Source: Monodelphis domestica
Lineage: Eukaryota > Chordata > Mammalia > Didelphimorphia > Didelphidae
Assembly: GCF_027887165.1 (NCBI RefSeq)
Contig: NC_077228.1
Location: 387,008,456 to 387,072,455, forward strand
Direction: 5' to 3'
DNA: 64,000 bases
Under the pieces are notes generated by a model. It made no database searches. It was not told the DNA's origin and was given only the letters and a program-made list of their open reading frames with translations. The first letter of the stretch is position 1. Each line of letters starts with the position of its first letter. Below are positions 1-11,249 of this stretch, piece after piece. Made by a program: the position numbers and the translations under genes.

Positions 1-49
1 ATGTGTTTTGGGCATTAGAAAGATGCTAGTGTTATGGGGTTCAGATGTG

Positions 50-540
50 CACCCCTGGGGTTCGGGAAGGATACCTTTTGCAAGCATGCAAGACTCCAAA
101 ACTTAGCTTAAAAACAAAAAGAGAAATTTGTTAATATAGGAAGTAATGTTGAGAATGGCCAGGAGGATAGCAAGATGGAACAGCAAGATGGGGAGCAGTT
201 CCTGGGAGTATAGCATGAATGGAAAGGCTGTTCCCCATGGGGACAGCATGGATGGAAAAGCTGTCCCCCAGACAACATCAGTTCTGGGGCTTTTATACTC
301 TTTACATGTCCTGGTGTGGACAGTAAATAGTAAGTCCTCAGGCATTTGGTGGGGTGAGGTGGTCATCTGACTGGGGTCTGCCTGGAGGCATAAAGATTTA
401 TCTCTTTGTCCATCTTAAATCTAGAGGACAATTAAAGAGGATAAACATCTCAGGACCCTAGGGGGGTCATTGGGTGTTTCTAGGTTCAGAATCATGGGGA
501 TGCAAAGGCAAGGGAGTTTCCCTGATAATAGTTCCCCTGG
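50..540 (-). mobile_element. LTR-like relic, antisense
   Basis: Read on the minus strand, the block has a TATAAAAG box (about 290-300 on the plus strand) followed by a promoter-downstream-like stretch, and repeated 'ctgtccccatgg' wording, all typical of an endogenous retroviral LTR. I did not find clear TG/CA ends or a target duplication, so the bounds are approximate. The small open frames on both strands are chance frames in this element. It could also be another class of interspersed repeat. Confidence 0.35.
209..270 (+). repeat. Two-copy 31-bp imperfect tandem repeat
   Basis: Two adjacent units reading 'agcatgaatggaaaggctgt' and 'agcatggatggaaaagctgt', each followed by a 'cccca'-type tail. 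It lies inside the LTR-like relic, just downstream of its antisense TATA box. Confidence 0.7.
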
Positions 541-796
541 GTTTCTGGAGGTACAGTGCCCATGTCACTAGGGCCCCAAAATTCATCAGCAGAAGACTGG
601 CCCTCTAGGTATAAGCCTATCTGAACTGAGCTAGAGTTCCTCAGACAACAGAGATAGCCCACTATCTAGCAAATTCTCTACACATTTTCCAGCTTGGTAG
701 GAATTCTCAGAACTTGTCTTCCTCTGGTATAGCCTTCCAGAACCCAAGTTTGACATCTATCCTCAGATAAAGCATCAGAGTAAAACATTTAGGGAC

Positions 797-960
797 AATA
801 GCTAACATTTATATCGCACCTACTATGTGCCATGTACTGTGCTAAGCTCTTTCTCTGCTCTCTACAACATCCCTAGGAATTAGGTGCTCTTATTATCCCT
901 ATTTTATAGTTGAGGAAATTGGAGCACACAGAGCTTAAGTGACTTGCCAAATGACTAAAA
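797..960 (+). repeat. MIR/CORE-SINE-like fragment
   Basis: Contains the typical MIR wording: 'tatgtgccatgtactgtgct', a 'cctattttatagttgaggaa' segment and 'agtgacttgcc'. Old and diverged. Confidence 0.75.
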
Positions 961-2129
961 GGTGTCCAAAGATGGTTGATGCTGTCTGCCACTGTCATGG
1001 AGGATGCCCAGTGAAAAGACCAAAGGGAAAAGGGATTCTCTATAGATATATATGAACCTTTCCCGATTGCATAAAGCCCTGGAACATTACAAGCTGTCTT
1101 AAAGGAGAATTCTAATCACTCAAAAAAGGTTGGCCTAACTATGTACACAGGATTTTGAAATGCAGTTCATGGGCAACCCATACAACTGGATCATTAGTAT
1201 ATCTATTTTGGAGAAATTGAAGATAGATAAATAATTGATCTCAGAACTAGTCAGGAGGAGTACAAGAGGCTGCATTGCCTTTATGGAATTAGAGTTCTTT
1301 TAATAACCCCAGGTTTCTTCCAAAAACAAAGGTCCATCTTTTTAACATCAGTATTCTTCAAGTTATGCTTTTATGACTGTGAATCAAGACAAGTCACAGT
1401 TTCTGAAGAAAACTGAGGTTCGTGCAAAGGTGCATTGTGGGAGTAAGTATGTTATCACATATTAGCTATTCACATAAAATTTAAATAAACAGTTTAAAAC
1501 AAAAGTATTAAGTAAATATTATCTATACCCAGTCAGAAAAGCATCAGGTGTTTGAATAAAGTATCATTAAAAGGTATTAAGCTTATCTACTGCTTATTCA
1601 TATATACTTTTCAAGGAGGGTATTCCTTAGAGTCACTGGATATAAGCATAAATTATCATAAGCAAATGTACTGAAAGGAAAAGAGGTTGCTATTAATTGA
1701 CTATGCAACTCCCTTAATAGTGGAAAGTTTATGTATGATAAGGTGCCGATTATGTCCAAAAGTGTTTGCAACCAGTTAAAGTTCAGAAATGCAAGATAAT
1801 GAAAGATCAAGCTGCAAATTCACAAGGTCACCAGATTACTTGATAGCCAATTTTATTGTCAATGGAGACATATCAAAAAGCAGTGAGTTTCACAGAGAAA
1901 ATTAGTTTCCCATATGAGGAAATCTTAGTTAAATAGAAAAGTAGGAAAGAGAGAAAGAATGAGATATTAAGAGAATATGAAAGGGAGAAGTAGAAAATCC
2001 ATATGTGAGGGATCTTGAAGTATATGTTGTGAATGCATGACAGATACATTTGCCAAACAAAAGAGAATCCCTTTTGGAGATTCTTTAAAAACAGAAAGTG
2101 CCAGAGTATTTCCTGATCCATTAAAAATT
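961..2129. other. No recognised feature
   Basis: AT-rich sequence. No gene, repeat or RNA that I can name. The short open frames at 1598-1810 and 1873-2121 on the minus strand have no recognisable domains. Confidence 0.5.
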
Positions 2130-2660
2130 CTTCCTCTGTAAATCACACTTGTAAATTCTTTTTGTTCACTTTCTTTTTTTCATCTCTAATCAAGAATTTG
2201 GAGCATTTCTTCATATGACTAGTTTTAATTTTTTTCTTTTGAGGACTGCCTGTTTATATCCTTTGACCATTTATTAATTGGGGGATGCTTTGCATTCTTA
2301 TACATTTGATTCAATTCTTTATATATTTGAGAAATGGCTTTTGTCAGAAATACTTGATATAAAATTTCCCCCCCAATTTGTTATTTCTCTTATAATCTTA
2401 TTGGTTTTACAGAAACTTTTAAACTTAATGTCATCAAAATTATTCATTCGATTTTCTGTAATATTTTCAATGCTTTGTTTGGTCATGAATTCTTCCCTTA
2501 TCCATAAGTCTGACAAGTAAACTTTTCCTTGTTCCCTTAATTTGTTTATGTTATCCCCCTTTATTTATAGATCAAGTATCAATTTTGACTTTATCTTGAT
2601 ATATGGTGTGAGATATTAGTCTTTGCTCAGTTCCTGACTGTTCTCTTTCAATGACTTTAA
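2130..2660 (-). mobile_element. L1 ORF2 relic, antisense
   Basis: On the plus strand the wording 'gcatttcttcatatgact', 'tatatcctttgaccattta' and 'gaaatggcttttgtcagaaa' is the antisense of L1 ORF2 near its C-terminal third, as seen in many mammalian L1s. It is old and full of stops. Homology may run on to about 2830. Confidence 0.6.
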
Positions 2661-2839
2661 TTCTTTGTATTCAGACTGATAAAAATTCAGTCTCCTGACA
2701 TAATATTTCCTAGTCTTAGAAATTCTGATCCGGACTGGATAAAAGCCTCATTGTGATTTTTTTTCCTGGATTTATCCATCAAGATTTGGTTTGCTACATT
2801 TTATAGGTCTGTTTGGAGACTTGTAATCAGGAACTCAGC

Positions 2840-3340
2840 TGCAGTGCTTTTTTCTACTTTGTCATTTTGGCTCCATTTCCCCCCAACTCCCCACCCCACA
2901 GGATTTGAATCTGGTTCTTTCTGACTCTAAGTTCATCATAATACCAATTGCACATGGTTTCTTTATCTTGAATCTCAAAATGTTACATCTGTGGCCAACT
3001 CTGAGAAAGAACCTGGATTTATTCATCACAAAGCTCCCAAATGCATTTATCTAGGTTTACAGAATTTAAAAAGTGATATGGAGTATTCATGTTAACTGAG
3101 AGATTAAAGAAAAGAAGCAGGAAAAGGAATCAGTAGATATTTCTATTCTTTGTAATCTAGATGGCAAACTCCCATAAGCAAGTACAGAAAAATAGCAGTC
3201 ATAATTAGTACAGTGACCTTTTCACACAAAATCACATTTCTTTCATAGTCCTCCAAGTGGAATTTTAGAAACTATTGTGGACCTATAAGTTAAAGTAATT
3301 ACATAGAAAAGACTTGAAGCAGACCTAGAATTCTTTCTAG
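2840..3340. other. No recognised feature
   Basis: No gene or repeat recognised in about 500 bp. Confidence 0.4.
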
Positions 3341-3344
3341 AATA

Positions 3345-3556
3345 TCTTTATCTTTTTTTTTTAATTCCTTACTTTCTGTCTTAGAATCAATACTGGGTAT
3401 TGGTTCCAAGGCAGAAGAGTGGTAAGGGCTAGGCAATGGGGATTATGTGACTTGCCCAGGGTCACACAGTTAGGAAGTGTCTGAGGCCAGATTTGAACCC
3501 AGGACTTCCCATCTCTGGGCCTGGCTTTCAACCCAATGAGCCACCCAGCTTCCCCC
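3345..3556 (-). repeat. Marsupial tRNA-headed CORE-SINE (WSINE1/MAR1-like)
   Basis: Reverse copy. It shows 'caaggcagaagagtggtaag', 'gtgacttgcccagggtcaca', 'gatttgaacccaggac' (reverse complement of a Pol III B box) and ends with 'gagccacccagctt', the reverse of the tRNA-like head. The family name is by eye. Confidence 0.8.
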
Positions 3557-3947
3557 TAGAATATCTTTACCTTAATTACATTTGTAGCAAGTTCTGGGCT
3601 ATCCACGTCTTGATAAATCAAATTCTTGGATTCTCTATGTTGAGAATAAGCTGTTAATAAAATAACGTAAAAGTCCATTTGCAAATGCTATCATGCCACA
3701 GTTATCACAACTAATGTCACCCCACTAATTGCTCTAAAATGATACATGCTATGCCCTTCTTGAATCTCAACATTCAACACATATTCTTGCCTCCAAAACA
3801 AATCATTAGTTAAAGGAGAAAGTCTGTATTAAGCAGATGGATAGATGCCTAAAAGTTTTTGTATTTAGGTCATGGAGAATATTGGAAGGAGAAGCAAAAA
3901 TTTGATGTAGTCATGAGACAGTGATGAAACCAATCTGACTAGAGTGG

Positions 3948-4684
3948 TGTGAATTTTAGATTTTCTCCACCCCGATTAAATCTTTAAAATCCTAACAAAC
4001 AGGAATGTCTACACCCCTACTTAAGGATTAAGCATTGAGGAGGATGGCCTATGACAGACATGTGCTAGCAACTGACAAATAAGAAACAACTGACAGACCC
4101 CCTGGGCTGTCCTAAGTCAAGTTTAAACTACCATTGGTACATGTGAGACGCAGGAAGTGATGTAAAAAAAAAAGTCTATATATTCATGTCACTTCCTTTT
4201 GCCACTCTCTCTTTGGTGGCAGAGGTGTTGAGCTCTGGGTCTCTCTCTCTCTCTCTCTCTGAGATGTTGGGTTCGTCAGAGGTGTGACTGGAGGCAGTGT
4301 GCTGGGCGTCTTGGCGTCTTGGCCTGCCTGCAGCTCTTGTCCCGGTTTGGCGATGAGCATTCTTGGTGCGGTGGCTGGGAGAAGCTCAATAGCACGGGTC
4401 AGGTGAGGCATCTTCCCTGAGCTCTCTCGGAGTTTAGGCTGATTCTTTTTTTTCCCTTTACCTTTCCTAAAACTCCATTCTCCTAGGAGGACCTGAAGTC
4501 TCTGAACTTGCCTTGGGTTAGGCTAGGCGGGAGAAATCTTATATCCCCTTCTCTCTCTTCTTAATTTCTTCCCTCTATATTAATTAAACCACCATAAAAT
4601 TCCCAAACTGACTTGAATATTTTTATTGGGATTTGAATTAATCCCTGGTGACCATTAGTAATATATATTAGTTTGACCCCTAAA
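3948..4684 (+). mobile_element. Solo LTR, family A copy 1 (class-I ERV-like)
   Basis: Starts TGTGAATTTTAG. It shares a long stretch with 17153-17761 and the reverse of 23721-24454 ('aggaatgtctacaccc', 'ggtacatgtgaga', 'aggaagtgat'). A TATA-like 'tctatatatt' and a CT tract follow in the middle, and 'ttaattaaaccaccataaaa' lies near the 3' end. It is flanked by a 4-bp GTGG duplication (3944-3947 and 4685-4688). The expected CA end is eroded to '...cctaaa'. The 4-bp duplication fits gamma-like ERVs. No internal sequence remains. Confidence 0.8.
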
Positions 4685-4734
4685 GTGGAGGATGTTGTAC
4701 CTTGGAGTTAGGTGCCACTGAAATTGGTGTCAAC

Positions 4735-4905
4735 TGATCTGGGTTGAGTCTCAACTTTACCATTTACTGAATGACCTTGGATAAGTCACTTCAGTCTCAT
4801 CTCTTCATCAGTAAAATAAGAACAATAATAGATATAATGCCTCCTAAACGAGGTAGTTCTGAGGGTTAAATCAAATGAGATAATGTAGGTAAAATTCCAT
4901 ATAAC
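4735..4905 (+). repeat. THER1/MIR-like SINE fragment
   Basis: Wording 'ctgggttgagtctcaac', 'gaccttggataagtcact', 'cagtaaaataagaacaataa' and 'gagggttaaatcaaatgaga' is typical of this old mammalian SINE group. Confidence 0.7.
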
Positions 4906-4915
4906 CATTAACTGT

Positions 4916-4977
4916 TAAATATATATATATATATGTATATATGTATATGTGTGTATGTGTGTGTGTGTGTGTGTGTG
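4916..4977 (+). repeat. (TA)n(TG)n microsatellite
   Basis: Compound tract of alternating TA, then TG, directly 3' of the MIR-like fragment. Confidence 0.95.
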
Positions 4978-5352
4978 ATTTATGGTTTTTTAGAAGTAGG
5001 GGAAAATAAATTTGAATAGGTGTTAGGGTTGAGAACTCTAGGAGAAAGAAAGCAGAAAAGGTATGGGGAGGACATAATGATTGTCTGTTGCCTTCCCAGG
5101 CTATCAAAGAGCGTGAAGACATTCACTTGAACTGGTGTGAGAAAACTATGAGTGCTGCTAGTAAAGCTGGATTGAATGAGTATAGTAGAACGAGAGAAAG
5201 GACATGGGAAATGACAATCTATCAACAAACATTTATTAGCTCCTGCTATGTGACAGGCATTGTGCTAGGCTCTTGGGTGCACTTATTCCAGGGTCTAATT
5301 TTTAAAAATGGAAAAAACTCCCCACAAAGAATGAAATGATCTTTATTTTTAC

Positions 5353-5363
5353 TTTCTCTCTCT

Positions 5364-5434
<71 letters not shown>
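5353..5434 (+). repeat. (CT)n microsatellite
   Basis: About 40 CT units, almost pure, followed by a mixed TG/TC tract to about 5495. The open frames on both strands here are low-complexity artefacts. Confidence 0.97.
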
Positions 5435-5437
<3 letters not shown>

Positions 5438-5494
5438 GTGTGTGTCTCTGTTTCTGTGTGTATGTCTCTGTTTCTCTCTGTGTGTCTCTCTCTG

Positions 5495-5686
5495 TCTCAC
5501 CTTTATTTTCCATCTTGGAATCAATTATAAGCAATGGTTCCAAGGCGGAAGAATGATAAGGGCTAGGCAACTGGGGCTAAGTGACTTGCCCAGGGTCATA
5601 CAGGTAGGAAGTATCTGAGGTCATATTTGAACTCAGATCCTCCTGGCCTGGCTTGAAATCCACTGAGTCACCCAGCTGCCCCTACA
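5495..5686 (-). repeat. Marsupial CORE-SINE, reverse copy
   Basis: Same family as 3345-3556: 'ggttccaaggcggaagaatg', 'aagtgacttgcccagggtca', then 'tgagtcacccagctgcccc' at the tRNA-like head. Its SINE-body side abuts the CT microsatellite. Confidence 0.85.
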
Positions 5687-6489
5687 ATCCTTATTTTCAA
5701 AAAGCTTACATTCAAACAGGAGTGAAAACCAAAGTACATATATAGAGGTTTACATATATATATAATATGGGGTGTATGGGGTGCTCAGGGAGGGGCAGTA
5801 TCTCTGGTATGGAGGGCTTGTTGTGCCCTCCTAGGGCAGCTCTCCAGCCTCTGACCCCCACCTGACACCCAGCTCTCACTTGTGGCTCCCAGTAGCTGCT
5901 AGCATGCGGCAGCGGCCACACCCCAGGCAATGGCTTCGACAGGCCAGCTAAACCTTGTGAGGGTAGCCATCGGGTCGTTGTGGACCCCTGGTGAACCAGG
6001 GCTTTGCTCACCCAGCATGTGAAGACTGCTTCGGCGGAACAGACGGAAGAAACCAATAAGAAGGTTCAACGGCTGAGATGGCAACGCCGAGAGAGTGGGA
6101 CTGTCACTGTGCATCGGCTTTTCCCCTTAAATCTCCTTCACGCACAAGTATCTTTGTGCACACTCATCTATCCTAACCCCGTCCACCCTCTTCAAGACCT
6201 GTGGCAATGGGGGAGTGACGACGCAACAGGTGGAGGTGACCACTGGCAGTTGTAGTCACGATCCTGCACGTAGGCAGCCCACGGACCAGTGATCGCTTGG
6301 CCCTGTGGGCAGCAGGGACGTTTGGCAGCATCCTGGGCGACTGAGCAGCCCTCTCTAGGACAGCACTGCTCACCCTAATCAAGGGAGGGGACTAGAAAAG
6401 GTGTCCCAAACATTGCCTGCCCTACAAACACCCGGTCAGCACACCGCGGCTGGCAGGTCATCCCTTTAAGCGGTTGAAATCAAAAGAAA

Positions 6490-7270
6490 CAAAATACAAA
6501 GAAACTCCTACTAGGAACATGGAACATCAGGACATTACTTGGTAGAGAGAATACCCGAAGACCTGAGAGAAGAACAGCTCTAATTGGTAATGAACTGGCA
6601 CGATATAACATCGACATCGCAGCCCTAAGCAAAACACGCCTACCAGAAGAGGGATCACTCAGCGAACCCACCACTGGATACACCTTCTTCTGGAAAGGTA
6701 GAGCCACAAGTGAAGACAGAATCCACGGTGTTGGCCTGGCCATCAAGACCAGTTTGCTCAAACAGCTGCCAGACTTGCCTGTGGGCATCAGCGAGAGGCT
6801 CATGAAGATCCGTTTGCCTCTCAGCAAAGACCAGTATGCCACAATCATCAGCGCATATGCCCCAACACTGACCAGCACAGAGGAGACCATCGAGCAGTTC
6901 TACTCTGACCTGAGTGCCGTCCTGCACTCAGTTCCCACAAAATACAAGCTGATACTACTGGGAGACTTCAATGCCCGTGTTGGCCAGGACCATGAAAGAT
7001 GGAAGGAGTGCTCGGCAAACATGGCGTGAGCAAAATGAACAACAACGGCCTACTGCTACTCAGAAAATGCTCAGAGTTCTAACTCACCATCAAGAACACT
7101 ATGTTCAGAATGGCGAACAAATATAAAACAATGTGGATGCACCCATGATCAAAACAGTGGCATCTCATTGACTACATCATTGTACGCCGTCGAGACATCC
7201 AGGATGTACAGATCACCAGAGCCATGAGAGGAGCTGAATGCTGGACAGACCAACGATTCGTTAAAGAGAC
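6490..7270 (+). pseudogene. RTE endonuclease domain, degenerate
   Basis: Translation shows the APE-type endonuclease landmarks in order: LGTWNIRTLLG, IAALSKTRLPEEG, GVGLAIK, ISAYAPT, ILLGDFNARVG, then after a frameshift and stops HLIDYIIVRRRD and CWTDQRF. Two catalytic positions look lost. The motif normally reads with a Glu where this copy has Lys (codon 6631-6633), and the last motif normally ends in His where this copy has Gln (7251-7253). The longest clean piece is 6754-7029. The intact consensus is inferred from the family. Confidence 0.75.
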
Positions 7271-7277
7271 TCTTTAA

Positions 7278-7730
7278 ATGCACATTGCACTTCGCCATCC
7301 AAAACGCGCCCAGACAGTTCACACATTTTACAACGTGAGTCGTCTTAGAGATCCATCTTATTTGCAAACATTCCAGTCCTGCCTAGACGACAAGCTGTCT
7401 GCCAAGGGACCACTCACTGGAAGCTCAACCGAGAAATGGAACCAGTTCAGAGACACAGTGAAGGAAACATCAAAGGCAGTCCTAAGGCCCCAAACAATGC
7501 AACCACCAGGACTGGTTTGACGAGAACAACACTGCTATTGAAGACCTATTGAGCAAAAAGAACAAAGCCTTTATGGAGTGGCAAAATAACCCAAACTCTG
7601 CTCCTAAAAAGGACAGATTCAAGTCTCTCCAAGCCATGGCACAGTGTGAGATCAGGAAGATGCAAGACTGATGGTGGGAAAAAAAGGCAGAAGAAATCCA
7701 GCGCTTTGCTGATACAAACAATTTTTCAGT
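7278..7730 (+). pseudogene. RTE linker region between endonuclease and RT
   Basis: Remnant reading MHIALRHPKRAQT and onward to about 7520, then a frame shift, then EDLLSKKNKAFMEW and similar wording. This is the connector that precedes the reverse transcriptase in RTE proteins. No catalytic motif is expected here. Confidence 0.6.
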
Positions 7731-7775
7731 GCCCTCAAGACTGTCTATGAGCCATTAAAACCCACCACCACTCCC

Positions 7776-9221
7776 TTGCTATCTTCTGACAGTGACACTC
7801 TCATAAAAGATAAAAAAGGCATCAGCAACAGGTGGAAAGAACACTTCAGTCAGCTTCTCAACCGACCCTCTTCAGTCAACCAAAGTGCCCTTGACCAGAT
7901 CCCCCAAAACTGCACCATTGAACAACTTGACCTCCCTCCTTCAATAGAGGAAGTCCAAAAAGCCATTAAACAAATGAGTGCAGGCAAGGCACCCAGTAAA
8001 GATGGGATCCCAACCGAGGTGTACAAGGCCTTAAATGGAAAGGCACTTCAGGCATTCCACATAGTGCTGACCAGCATATGGGAAGAGGAAGACATACCCC
8101 CAGAACTCAGAGATGCCTCCATCGTAGCCCTATACAAGAACAAAGGCGCACGAGCAGCCTGTGACAACTACAGAGGCATCTCACTACTCTCCACTGCTGG
8201 AAAGATCCTTGTCCGTATTATACTCAACAGACTCCTTCCATCTGTTTCAGAGCAGAACCTGCCTGAATCACAATGTGGCTTCTGAACAGATCGTAGCACC
8301 ATTGACATGGTCTTCACAGTGAGGCAAATGCAGGAAAAGTGCCTTGAGCAGAACCTGAGTCTCTACATTGTCTTCATAGACCTGACAAAGGCATTCGACA
8401 CAGTGAACAGGGACGCATTGTGGGTGATCCTTAGCAAGCTCAGTTGCCCAGCAAAATTCGTCAAACTGATCCAGCTCTTTCATGTCGACATGACAGGGAA
8501 AGTCCTATCTGGTGGAGAGACTTCCAATCGCTTCAACATCTCCAATGGCATGAAACAAGGCTGTGTCCTCGCTCTGGTACTATTCAACCTATACTTCACC
8601 CAAGTATTACGACATGCTGTGATAGATCTAGACCTGGGCGTCTACATCAAATACCGACTGGATGGCTCACTATTCGACCTTCGCCGCCTGACTGCAAAAA
8701 CAAAGACAACAGAGAGACTCATCCTGGAAGCTCTCTTTGCAGATGACTGTAGTCTCATGGCCCACCAAGAAAATCATCTCCAAATCATTGTGGACAGGTT
8801 CTCCACCGCAACAAAACTGTTTGGCCTGACTATCAGCCTCAGCAAAACAGAGGTTCTGTTCCAACCCGCACCAGGGAGGCCAACTAACCAGCTGTGCATT
8901 ACAATTGATGGCACGCAGCTTTCTAACGTCAACACTTTCAAGTACCTGGGCAGCACCATCGCCAATGACGTGTCCCTAGACCATGAGATCAATGCCAGGA
9001 TCCAAAAGGCCAGCCAGGCACTCGGGCGGCTGTGCTGCAAAGTCCTCCAACACAGAGGTGTAAGCACTGCGACGAAGCTCAAAGTGTATAATGCAGTGGT
9101 CCTCAGCTCGCTCCTGTACGGTTGTGAGACATGGACACTGTACCGGAAGCACATGAAACAGCTGGAGCAATTCCACCAATGCTCTCTCCGGTCAGTCATG
9201 AGGATCCGATGGCAGGACTGA
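7776..9221 (+). pseudogene. RTE reverse transcriptase, degenerate
   Basis: Two open pieces, 7776-8285 and 8307-9221, separated by one TGA at 8284-8286. Motifs in order: SAGKAPSKDGIPTEVYKA, ALYKNKG, NYRGISLLSTAGKIL, LPESQCGF, then after the stop FIDLTKAFDTVNRDALW, NGMKQGCVLA and the catalytic FADD box (about 8735). A fingers/thumb tail, NTFKYLGSTI and LLYGCETWTLYRKH, follows. The TGA at 8284 and the one ending the piece at 9219-9221 both sit where family members have CGA Arg, which suggests CpG decay. The catalytic aspartates remain but no intact protein can be made. Confidence 0.85.
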
Positions 9222-9701
9222 ATCACCAATCAGGAAGTCCTCGACAGAGCCAACTCCACCAGCATCGAAGTCATGGTCCTCAAAACCCAGCTACGATGGT
9301 CTGGACACGTCATCTGCATGGATCCACAGCGAATACCAAGACAGGTATTCTATGGTGAACTGTCAGCTGGACTCAGGAAACAAGGCCGACCAAAGAAAAG
9401 ATTCAAGGATCAGCTAAAGTCACACTTGAAGTGGGCTGGCATTACACCAAAGCAACTAGAACTCGCTGCCTCTGACAGAAGTAGCTGGTGAACCCACATT
9501 AACTGCCACCACGGTTGCCACCACAAAGGTGCCGCCACCACCTTTGAAGATGAGTGACGTCGACATCTTGCCACTGCGCGTGAACGCCGACACCAGGCCA
9601 CAACCGTACCTCCTGTAACAACTGGCATCCCATGCCCCATGTGCCACAAACTCTGTGCCTCAGCCTTTGGACTTCAAAGTCACATGAGTGTACATCAATA
9701 G
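9222..9701 (+). pseudogene. RTE C-terminal region with zinc finger
   Basis: After the TGA the frame continues ITNQEVLDRANS, then QLRWSGHVICMDPQRIPRQ and RKQGRPKKRFKDQLK, which is the conserved C-terminal tail of RTE proteins. Near the end, CPMCHKLCASAFGLQSHMSV forms a C2H2-type finger (9633 onward) before the TAG at 9699-9701. One more frame break lies at about 9490-9560. Confidence 0.75.
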
Positions 9702-9754
9702 ATGATAATGCACAAAGACAATCGTCATTCTCGGTCACTGAGAGACTACCACTA

Positions 9755-9768
9755 TATATATATAAATA

Positions 9769-9832
<64 letters not shown>

Positions 9833-9833
9833 C
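9755..9833 (+). repeat. ATAC/TA microsatellite tail of the RTE element
   Basis: Tract of 'catacata' units followed by about 20 TA units. It directly follows the LINE 3'UTR and precedes the right target duplication, so it is the element's own tail. Confidence 0.9.
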
Positions 9834-9924
9834 ACATATATAGAGGTTTCCACAAGTCTTGAGTTCAATATTGTGCTATTAAAGCTTATGAAGCTTCTAA
9901 TTGGCCTAATAAGTGATCTCCCTG

Positions 9925-10330
9925 CCTCATTTTTCTCCTTTTCTATCTGCTCTCCTTCCAACTGCTAAAGTGATTTTCCTAAAAAAACAGATCTGACAAT
10001 GTCACTTCCCCATCCAATAAACTTCAGTGTCTCCCTAGTGCCTCTAGGATCACATGTACACTTCTCCATTTGGCATTTAAATCCCTTAACAACTTGCCCA
10101 AACTTACCTTTTCCAATATTATGCCTTCCTTCTCTGTTTCATGAACATTGGGGTACAGTGCAATGGGCCTTCTTTCTGCTGCACTACTTTCTGCTCCCTT
10201 TTTGTTGGCTGTCCCCAGTGGTTGGAGTGTACTTTTCTCTACTCTTGAAATCTCCAGTTTTCTTTAGGTCCTACCTTTACCCCCATTTTCTACTTGAAGC
10301 TTTTCCCTCTCACTCTCCCTTCCTCATTCA
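9925..10330 (+). mobile_element. L2 LINE 3' region fragment
   Basis: Wording such as 'agatctgacaatgtcacttc', 'caataaacttcagtgtctcc' and 'atttaaatcccttaacaact' matches L2 upstream of its 3' end. Old and diverged. The 148-aa open frame across it is not a gene. Confidence 0.7.
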
Positions 10331-10649
10331 GCTGCTGGTTCTTTCCATTAAAGTAATGAGGGTGGTCGCTGTCTATATGAGTGAAGAGAAGGAGACCGAT
10401 CTGAGAGATGTTGTAAAGGTAGAGATGACAAGGTCGGGTGATTAATGAAATATGTGGAGTAAGGCATCTAGCATGACACAGGGGTTGTAATACAGGCTGA
10501 CTGTAATGATGACAGAGACCTTGACAGAGATAGGGAGGTTTGAAAGAGAGGTGGGCTTTGGAGGAAATAGAATGGGTTCAACTTAGACACATGAAGGTTG
10601 AATTGCCTATGGAATATCCACTTTGAAATGTCCAATAGGTAATCTGATA
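10331..10649. other. Unassigned interspersed sequence
   Basis: The wording 'gagtgaagagaaggagaccg' and 'gagatagggaggtttg' reads like an old repeat also sampled at 11440-11935, but I cannot name the family. Confidence 0.35.
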
Positions 10650-11240
10650 TTGGTAGTAGTCTCTCGGTAACCGAGGATGACGGTTGTCTTTGCGCACTTT
10701 CATCTGTGATGTAGATGAGTGTGCACAAAGACACTTGTGCGTGAAGGAGATTTAAGTGGAAAAGCCGATGCACAGAGACAGTCCCACTCTCTCGGCGTTG
10801 GAAGCCTGGGTCCAGTGGCACGAAAAATCGTTACACCTGGAGACTTCCTCAGCTGCATTGGATGGCCGTGTTGTCTTTTGTGCTCCAACACGCCCTGAGC
10901 ACTCCACAGTGCTTTGCTGCATTTCCATCTCAGCCGTTGAACCTTCTTATTGGTTTCTTCTGCGGCCGAAGCAGTCTTCACATGTTTGGTGAGCAAAGCC
11001 CTGGTTCACCAGGGGTCGATGACCCGATGGCTACCCTCACAAGGTTTAGCCGGCCTGTCGAAGCCGTTGCCCGGGGTGTGGCCGCTGCTGCATGCTAGCA
11101 GCTACTGGGAGCCACAAGTGAGAGCTGGGTGTCAGGTGGAGGTCAGAGGCTGGAGAGCTGCCCTAAAAGGGCACGACAAGCCCTCCATACCAGAGATACT
11201 ACCCCTCCCTGAGCACCCCATACACCTCAATACTACCATT
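10650..11240 (-). mobile_element. Short bipartite RTE derivative (RTESINE-like)
   Basis: On the minus strand its first about 500 bp match the 5' region of the RTE LINE at 5770-6168, including 'gtgagagctgggtgtcagg' on the plus strand. It then joins, after 'cacactcatcta', to a tail matching the LINE 3'UTR (9702-9750: 'aaagacaatcgtc' and 'gagagactac'). It lacks all endonuclease and RT sequence. It is therefore a non-autonomous element that would need an RTE protein in trans. It also holds about 115 bp (about 10801-10920) that the full-length neighbour lacks. No clear target duplication was found. Confidence 0.75.
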
Positions 11241-11249
11241 GCTTCAGGA

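Larger units (their letters stand above)
5752..9833 (+). mobile_element. Full-length RTE-clade LINE, decayed
   Basis: A non-LTR retrotransposon of about 4.1 kb bounded by a perfect 16-bp duplication, acatatatagaggttt, at 5736-5751 and 9834-9849. From left to right: about 0.7 kb of 5' region, an apurinic-type endonuclease (about 6490-7270), a reverse transcriptase (about 7780-8790), a C-terminal region with a CxxC...HxxxxH zinc finger (9633-9695), a stop at 9699-9701, a short 3'UTR and an ATAC/TA microsatellite tail. The architecture fits the RTE clade known in opossums and relatives, but I cannot place the exact family. The reading frame is broken by in-frame stops and frameshifts, so it is inactive. 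Confidence 0.85.

Noticed and set aside
5336-5570. Open frames on both strands with Leu/Ser and Arg/Glu repeats
   Set aside because: They are translations of the (CT)n microsatellite, not proteins.
6480-6890. 136-aa minus-strand frame
   Set aside because: Shadow of the RTE endonuclease on the other strand.
8774-9229. 151-aa minus-strand frame
   Set aside because: Shadow of the RTE reverse transcriptase; no domain of its own.
9999-10445. 148-aa plus-strand frame with hydrophobic stretches
   Set aside because: Lies over an L2 fragment and unassigned repeat; no domain or codon signal.
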